The notes beneath the pieces are model-generated. The model did no database searches and was not told the origin of the DNA. It worked only from the letters and a program-made list of their open reading frames with translations. 30,578 nt of DNA, from NCBI GenBank assembly GCA_021822115.1, contig JAJZSA010000024.1:1-30578 (forward strand). The letters are read 5' to 3'. The DNA is from Pseudomonadota bacterium (GTDB taxonomy: Bacteria; Pseudomonadota; Gammaproteobacteria; Burkholderiales; Gallionellaceae). The position numbers and the translations under genes are program-made. This document shows, piece by piece, positions 27,344 through 30,578 of this stretch (within the stretch, counting starts at the first letter, position 1; every line of letters starts with the position of its first letter).

Positions 27344-27658
27344 ATGAAATCTATCGTCGTTAGCATGATCGCAGCAGCAGGTCTGATGGTTGCTGGTTCC
27401 GCCATGGCAACCGACATGCCGGCTGTCGCCAAGAAGAACAACTGCACCGCTTGCCACGCTGTGGACAAGAAGGTGGTTGGTCCGGCTTGGAAGGATGTAT
27501 CTGCCAAGTATAAGGGTGATGCTGCGGCTTGGGACAAGATCGCTGTCAAGATCAAGAAGGGTGGTAGCGGCGCATGTGGTTCCATGCCGATGCCGGCTAA
27601 CCCCAAGGTCAGCGATGCAGACATGGCCGAGATCCTCGCGTTCATCAAGGGCCTGTAA
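27344..27658 (+). CDS. Periplasmic c551/c552-type cytochrome
   Basis: A 104-residue precursor of a small class I cytochrome c. The signal peptide ends at AMA (residues 20–22), leaving a mature protein of about 82 residues. The heme site is CTACH (C34, C37, H38); the axial Met is most likely M83 in SMPMPAN. KKVVGPAWKD matches the paralogous lipoprotein domain just upstream. A cysteine (C78, GSGACGS) stands where the upstream paralogue and most c551-type sequences have GVWG, so a usually conserved Trp is replaced. GGAGAG precedes the ATG. It has its own promoter and a strong terminator, which suggests high expression as a mobile electron carrier. Confidence 0.92.
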   Translation: MKSIVVSMIAAAGLMVAGSAMATDMPAVAKKNNCTACHAVDKKVVGPAWKDVSAKYKGDAAAWDKIAVKIKKGGSGACGSMPMPANPKVSDADMAEILAFIKGL

Positions 27659-27683
27659 TCCGCCCTTCGAGATGCATCTCGTT

Positions 27684-27711
27684 AAAAAAGCCGGCGTAAG
27701 CCGGCTTTTTT
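27684..27711. terminator. Bidirectional Rho-independent terminator
   Basis: GCCGGC (27690–27695), loop GTAA, GCCGGC (27700–27705), with six A before and six T after. It can therefore terminate the cytochrome transcript on the forward strand and the permease transcript on the reverse. It directly abuts the permease stop codon. Confidence 0.93.
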
Positions 27712-29140
27712 ATTGCCCGTTCATGCCGTCAATTCCGTGTCGGGCTAACTTGCTGTGGCGGATGGAATAGGTGAAGTAGACGATGAAGCCTATGGTCAGC
27801 CAGACCGTGAAGCGCAGCCAGGTCTGGGCTGGCAGGAAGGCCATCAGCGCCGCGCAGGAGATCATGCCAAGCAGCGGGAGCAGATGGCCGAACGGGTTCT
27901 TGAACGGACGCGGCAGGTTCGGCTGACGGATGCGCAGCACAATCACGCCGAGACAGACCAGCACGAAAGCGGCCAGCGTACCGATGTTGACCAGCTCGGC
28001 CAGCGTGCCTAGCGGGAACAGGCCCGCCGCAGAGGCCATGATGAGGCCGGTGATGATGATCACGCGTACCGGGGTCTTGCGTTGCGCATCCACCCTGGCG
28101 AGGAAGGGTGAGACCAGCCCGTCGCGCGCCATGGACAAGATGATGCGGGTCAGCGCGTAGTACAGCACCAGCATCACTGTGGTCAATCCGGCGATGACGC
28201 CGGTAGCGACCAACGCCGAGGCCCAGTTGTAACCGAGCAGTTGCAGGGAGTGCGCGACTGGAGAGGGTACGTTGAGCTGGCTGTAAGGCACGATGCCGGT
28301 GAGCAGCCCGGAGACGATGATATAGATCACCGTGCAGAACACCAGCGAGGCGAGGATGCCGATGGGCAGGTCGCGCTGCGGATTCTTTGATTCCTCGGCT
28401 GCGGTGGAGACGGCGTCGAAACCGACATAGGCGAAGAACACCAGCGAGGCGCCGGCCAACACGCCGGTGGTGCTGCCGTCGGGCAGCGCATTGAACCAGC
28501 CGTAGGGCATGAACGGCTGCCAGTTCATCGGGTCGACATTGAATGCGGCGATGCTGATGAACACGACGATGGTCAGCACTTTGACGAATACCATGGCAGT
28601 GTTGAGCTGGGCGCTCTGCCTGACGCCGATGATGAGCAGGCCCATCAGGATCAGGATGATGGAGGCAGCGGGCAGATTGACCAGGCCGCCCAGTGCCGGG
28701 GACTTGGTGAGCATCTCCGGCAGGCCCATGCCCATCGCAGACAGTGCATTGTTGAAGTAGCCGGCCCAGCCGGTGGCGACTGCCGCCACCGCCACACTGT
28801 ATTCCAGCAACAGTATCCAGCCGATGATCCAGGCGATGATCTCGCCGAAGGCGACATAGCTGTAACCATAGGCGCTGCCGCAGCCGCCCACGGAGGCGGC
28901 CAGTTCGGCGTAGGCCAGTGCGGCGAAGGCGCAGGCGATGCCGGAGATCACGAATGACAGTACCACGGCGGGCCCGGCCTGGTTGGCCGCGGCGATGCCG
29001 GTGAGCACGAAGATGCCGGTGCCGATGATGGCCCCGACGCCGAGCAAGGTCAGGTCGAATGCGGTCAGGCATTTCTTCAGCTCGCCGCTGTCGTTGTTTT
29101 CGCCGGTCACCGGCTTGGTGCGGAACAAAGTCTTCAGCAT
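27710..29140 (-). CDS. APC-family amino-acid permease
   Basis: A 476-residue inner-membrane transporter of the amino acid–polyamine–cation superfamily, with about 12 hydrophobic spans. TM1 carries the family motif LLGVGAIIGTGIFVLTG, and a FAYVGFDAVSTAAEESKNPQRDLP segment resembles cationic amino-acid transporters (CAT/YfnA-like). The substrate cannot be fixed from sequence. The start is the ATG at 29140, with AGGGAGAG just upstream; an in-frame ATG at 29173 lacks that support. It follows tauE-like gene by 48 bases on the same strand without an obvious terminator, and ends at the bidirectional terminator. Confidence 0.92.
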   Translation of the reverse strand: MLKTLFRTKPVTGENNDSGELKKCLTAFDLTLLGVGAIIGTGIFVLTGIAAANQAGPAVVLSFVISGIACAFAALAYAELAASVGGCGSAYGYSYVAFGEIIAWIIGWILLLEYSVAVAAVATGWAGYFNNALSAMGMGLPEMLTKSPALGGLVNLPAASIILILMGLLIIGVRQSAQLNTAMVFVKVLTIVVFISIAAFNVDPMNWQPFMPYGWFNALPDGSTTGVLAGASLVFFAYVGFDAVSTAAEESKNPQRDLPIGILASLVFCTVIYIIVSGLLTGIVPYSQLNVPSPVAHSLQLLGYNWASALVATGVIAGLTTVMLVLYYALTRIILSMARDGLVSPFLARVDAQRKTPVRVIIITGLIMASAAGLFPLGTLAELVNIGTLAAFVLVCLGVIVLRIRQPNLPRPFKNPFGHLLPLLGMISCAALMAFLPAQTWLRFTVWLTIGFIVYFTYSIRHSKLARHGIDGMNGQ

Positions 29141-29188
29141 GGTCTCTCCCTGATGTTTCGGAAGATTATGCACGATAACCGTTGATGG

Positions 29189-29983
29189 CTATAACACTTT
29201 GAATAGCAGGCGGGTCGCCAGTGCGATCAGCAACCCGGCGAACAGTTTGCGTAGCAGTTCGACGTGCAAGCGATGCGCCATGCGTGCACCGAACGGAGCT
29301 GCGAGCATGCTGGCGAGTGCCACCCAGAACAGCGCTGGCAGATAGACATATCCCAGATGCGGTGCTGGCAACATGGCAGATGACATACCGACGGTGATAT
29401 AGCCCAATGTGCCTCCCAGTGCGACAGGGAAACCGATGGCGGCGGAGGTGCCGATGGCGTGGCGTATGGGGACGTTGCACCAGATCAGGAAGGGCACGAC
29501 CAGCGTGCCGCCGCCGATGGATACCAGACTGCTGAGCCAGCCGGTGACGGTACCGAACAACGACAGGCCGGGCAGGCTAGGCAACTGGCGTGTCGGTTGC
29601 GGTTTACGGTCGAGCAGGATCTGTGCGGCTGCGAAATAGACGAACAGCGCGAAGAAGATAGCCAATCCCCGCGCGGGGATGAGCGCAGCGGTGGCGGCGC
29701 CGAACGCTGTGCCCAGCAGGATGCCGGGAGTGATGCGGCGTACCACCTGCCATTCCACTGCGCCGTGCTGGTGATGTTTGCGCAAGCTGGCGAGCGAGGT
29801 GAAGACAATGGTCGCCATGGCGGTGCCGAGTGCCAAGTGCATCGTGTGGGCCGCCGGGAAAACTTGCGCATCGAACAGCAGCAGCAACACCGGCACCAGG
29901 AGCAAGCCACCACCCACGCCGAACAGGCCGGCCAGGAAACCGGCGATGGCGCCGGTCGCCAGATAGGCGGCGATCCACTCCAT
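29189..29983 (-). CDS. TauE/SafE (DUF81) family membrane permease
   Basis: A 264-residue polytopic protein of the TauE/SafE group, whose members export or import sulfite, sulfoacetate or other organic anions. Two glycine-rich family repeats are visible: AGLFGVGGGLLLVPVL near residue 18 and SIGGGTLVVPFLI in the second half. About eight hydrophobic spans are expected. The ATG shares one base with the EVE gene's stop (TGATG), pointing to coupled translation. The substrate is unknown. An upstream extension of the frame through the EVE gene is a shadow. Confidence 0.9.
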   Translation of the reverse strand: MEWIAAYLATGAIAGFLAGLFGVGGGLLLVPVLLLLFDAQVFPAAHTMHLALGTAMATIVFTSLASLRKHHQHGAVEWQVVRRITPGILLGTAFGAATAALIPARGLAIFFALFVYFAAAQILLDRKPQPTRQLPSLPGLSLFGTVTGWLSSLVSIGGGTLVVPFLIWCNVPIRHAIGTSAAIGFPVALGGTLGYITVGMSSAMLPAPHLGYVYLPALFWVALASMLAAPFGARMAHRLHVELLRKLFAGLLIALATRLLFKVL

Positions 29984-30444
29984 CAGCGCACCAGGCGTGT
30001 GGTGATGAAGCGCCATTCCGCCGGATCGAGCGGCGTGATGGACAGGCGATTGCCGCGTTGCAGCGTGCGCAGGTGTTCCAGCTCGGGATGGCGGCGCAAT
30101 TCGTCTAGGGCGATCAGCGGGATCTTCTTCACCAGTTTCACATCCACATTCATCCAGCGCGGTTGTTCCTGCGTGGCCTTGGGATCGAAATATTTGCTGT
30201 CCTGATCGAACTGCGTGGCATCGGGATAAGCCGGGCTGCATACCTCGCAGATACCGGCGATGCCGGGCTCCTTGCAGTTGGAGTGGTAGAACAGCACGCC
30301 GTCGCCGATCTGCATCTGGTCGCGCATGAAGTTGCGTGCCTGATAGTTGCGCACGCCATACCAAGCCACGGTCTGATTCTTCATGGCCGCCAGGTCGTCG
30401 ATGCTGACGTCGGCAGGTTCGGATTTCATCAACCAGTAACGCAT
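29983..30444 (-). CDS. EVE-domain protein (PUA-like modified-base binder)
   Basis: A 153-residue protein made of one EVE domain, a PUA-like fold related to YTH readers and thought to bind modified nucleotides in DNA or RNA. Family features include the N-terminal MRYWLMKSEPADVSIDDL, WYGVRNYQARNFMR, GVLFYHSNCKEPGIAG and the C-terminal ITPLDPAEW. The start at 30444 follows an AGGGGAC ribosome site; an upstream in-frame codon run crosses a terminator-like hairpin and is not conserved. It lies just downstream of a probable 6S RNA gene and overlaps the TauE-like gene. Confidence 0.94.
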   Translation of the reverse strand: MRYWLMKSEPADVSIDDLAAMKNQTVAWYGVRNYQARNFMRDQMQIGDGVLFYHSNCKEPGIAGICEVCSPAYPDATQFDQDSKYFDPKATQEQPRWMNVDVKLVKKIPLIALDELRRHPELEHLRTLQRGNRLSITPLDPAEWRFITTRLVR

Positions 30445-30462
30445 GGATGTGTCCCCTGAAAT

Positions 30463-30490
30463 GAAAAGTGCGACCCTTACGGATCGCACT
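30463..30490 (-). terminator. Terminator-like hairpin after the putative 6S RNA
   Basis: On the reverse strand AGTGCGA (30484–30490) pairs with TCGCACT (30467–30473), followed by TTTT. The T-run is short, so termination may be partial, which would let some transcription continue into the EVE gene 20 bases further on. Confidence 0.6.
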
Positions 30491-30497
30491 GGAATAA

Positions 30498-30578
30498 AGC
30501 CCCCCGCCTGTGCCGTTGGCCCAATATCTTGAACCGGGGTTCAAGAGGGTCGCGTTCCGGTCGCATCAGGTGCATCCG
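30498..30578 (-). ncRNA. ssrS: Probable 3' part of 6S RNA (continues past the window end)
   Basis: The reverse strand has a CTTGAAC–CCCG–GTTCAAG hairpin (30528–30545), the same short hairpin found near the 3' side of the E. coli 6S RNA central bubble. It is followed by about 30 bases (TATTGGGCCAACGGCACAGG and a G-run) that end before a T-rich stretch. The distance to the 3' end is like that in E. coli. 6S RNA mimics an open promoter and sequesters sigma-70 RNA polymerase in stationary phase. The 5' strand is outside the window, so the closing stem cannot be checked. The hairpin is palindromic; I chose the reverse strand for the downstream terminator and gene direction. Confidence 0.6.

Noticed and set aside
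27729..29072. 447-codon reverse frame inside the APC permease
   Set aside because: Frame-shifted shadow of the permease, Arg/His-rich with none of the expected membrane spans.
1..30578. CRISPR array, tRNA, IS element, prophage or toxin–antitoxin pair
   Set aside because: None seen: no spaced repeat series, no tRNA cloverleaf ends, no transposase or integrase motifs, and little non-coding room.

Overview
The window reads as the chromosome of a GC-rich betaproteobacterium. The order division cluster – lpxC – dciA – M23 peptidase – secA – argJ – MutT-type Nudix, facing a yacG/zapD/coaE/pilD/pilC block, fits Beta/Gammaproteobacteria. The small c551/c552-type cytochromes and overall protein flavour suggest the Nitrosomonadales/Gallionellaceae neighbourhood, but that finer placement is inference. 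No tRNA, rRNA operon, IS element, prophage or CRISPR array is visible. Nearly all sequence is coding, and no gap without a gene exceeds about 150 bases.

Region 1 (1–9150, + strand) is the distal half of the division and cell wall (dcw) cluster: ftsW (5' end cut by the window), murG, murC, murB, ddl, ftsQ, ftsA, ftsZ, lpxC. Genes from ftsW to ftsQ overlap stop-to-start (ATGA/GTGA), implying translational coupling. Region 2 (9160–17110) holds a small membrane protein, the helicase-loader gene dciA (reverse strand), an envelope M23 peptidase, secA, a degenerate cyclic-nucleotide-binding-fold protein, argJ, a DUF815 ATPase and a Nudix–ThiE-like fusion.

Region 3 (17089–24029, all reverse strand) contains, in transcription order, lgt and pldA (overlapping), a CNNM/CorC-type transporter, then pilC–pilD–coaE–zapD–yacG. 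The last genes are tightly overlapped, although zapD has a likely promoter of its own. Region 4 (24085–27711) runs forward: ilvD, an orphan ParA-type ATPase, a lipoprotein cytochrome c with a long Pro/Ala linker, and a soluble periplasmic paralogue of that cytochrome with its own promoter and a strong bidirectional terminator. Region 5 (27710–30578, reverse) has the 3' end of a probable 6S RNA, an EVE-domain gene, a TauE/SafE permease overlapping it by one base, and an amino-acid permease.

Most of the window is housekeeping with conserved gene order. No clearly new multi-gene system was found. The points most worth a second look are: the terminator squeezed between the M23 gene and an SD-less secA; the tethered/soluble cytochrome pair behind an orphan ParA; a Trp-to-Cys change in the soluble cytochrome; the Nudix–ThiE fusion whose ThiE part has lost metal-binding acidic residues; the palindrome over the pilC promoter with pilB missing from its usual place; and the direct repeat between lgt and ilvD.
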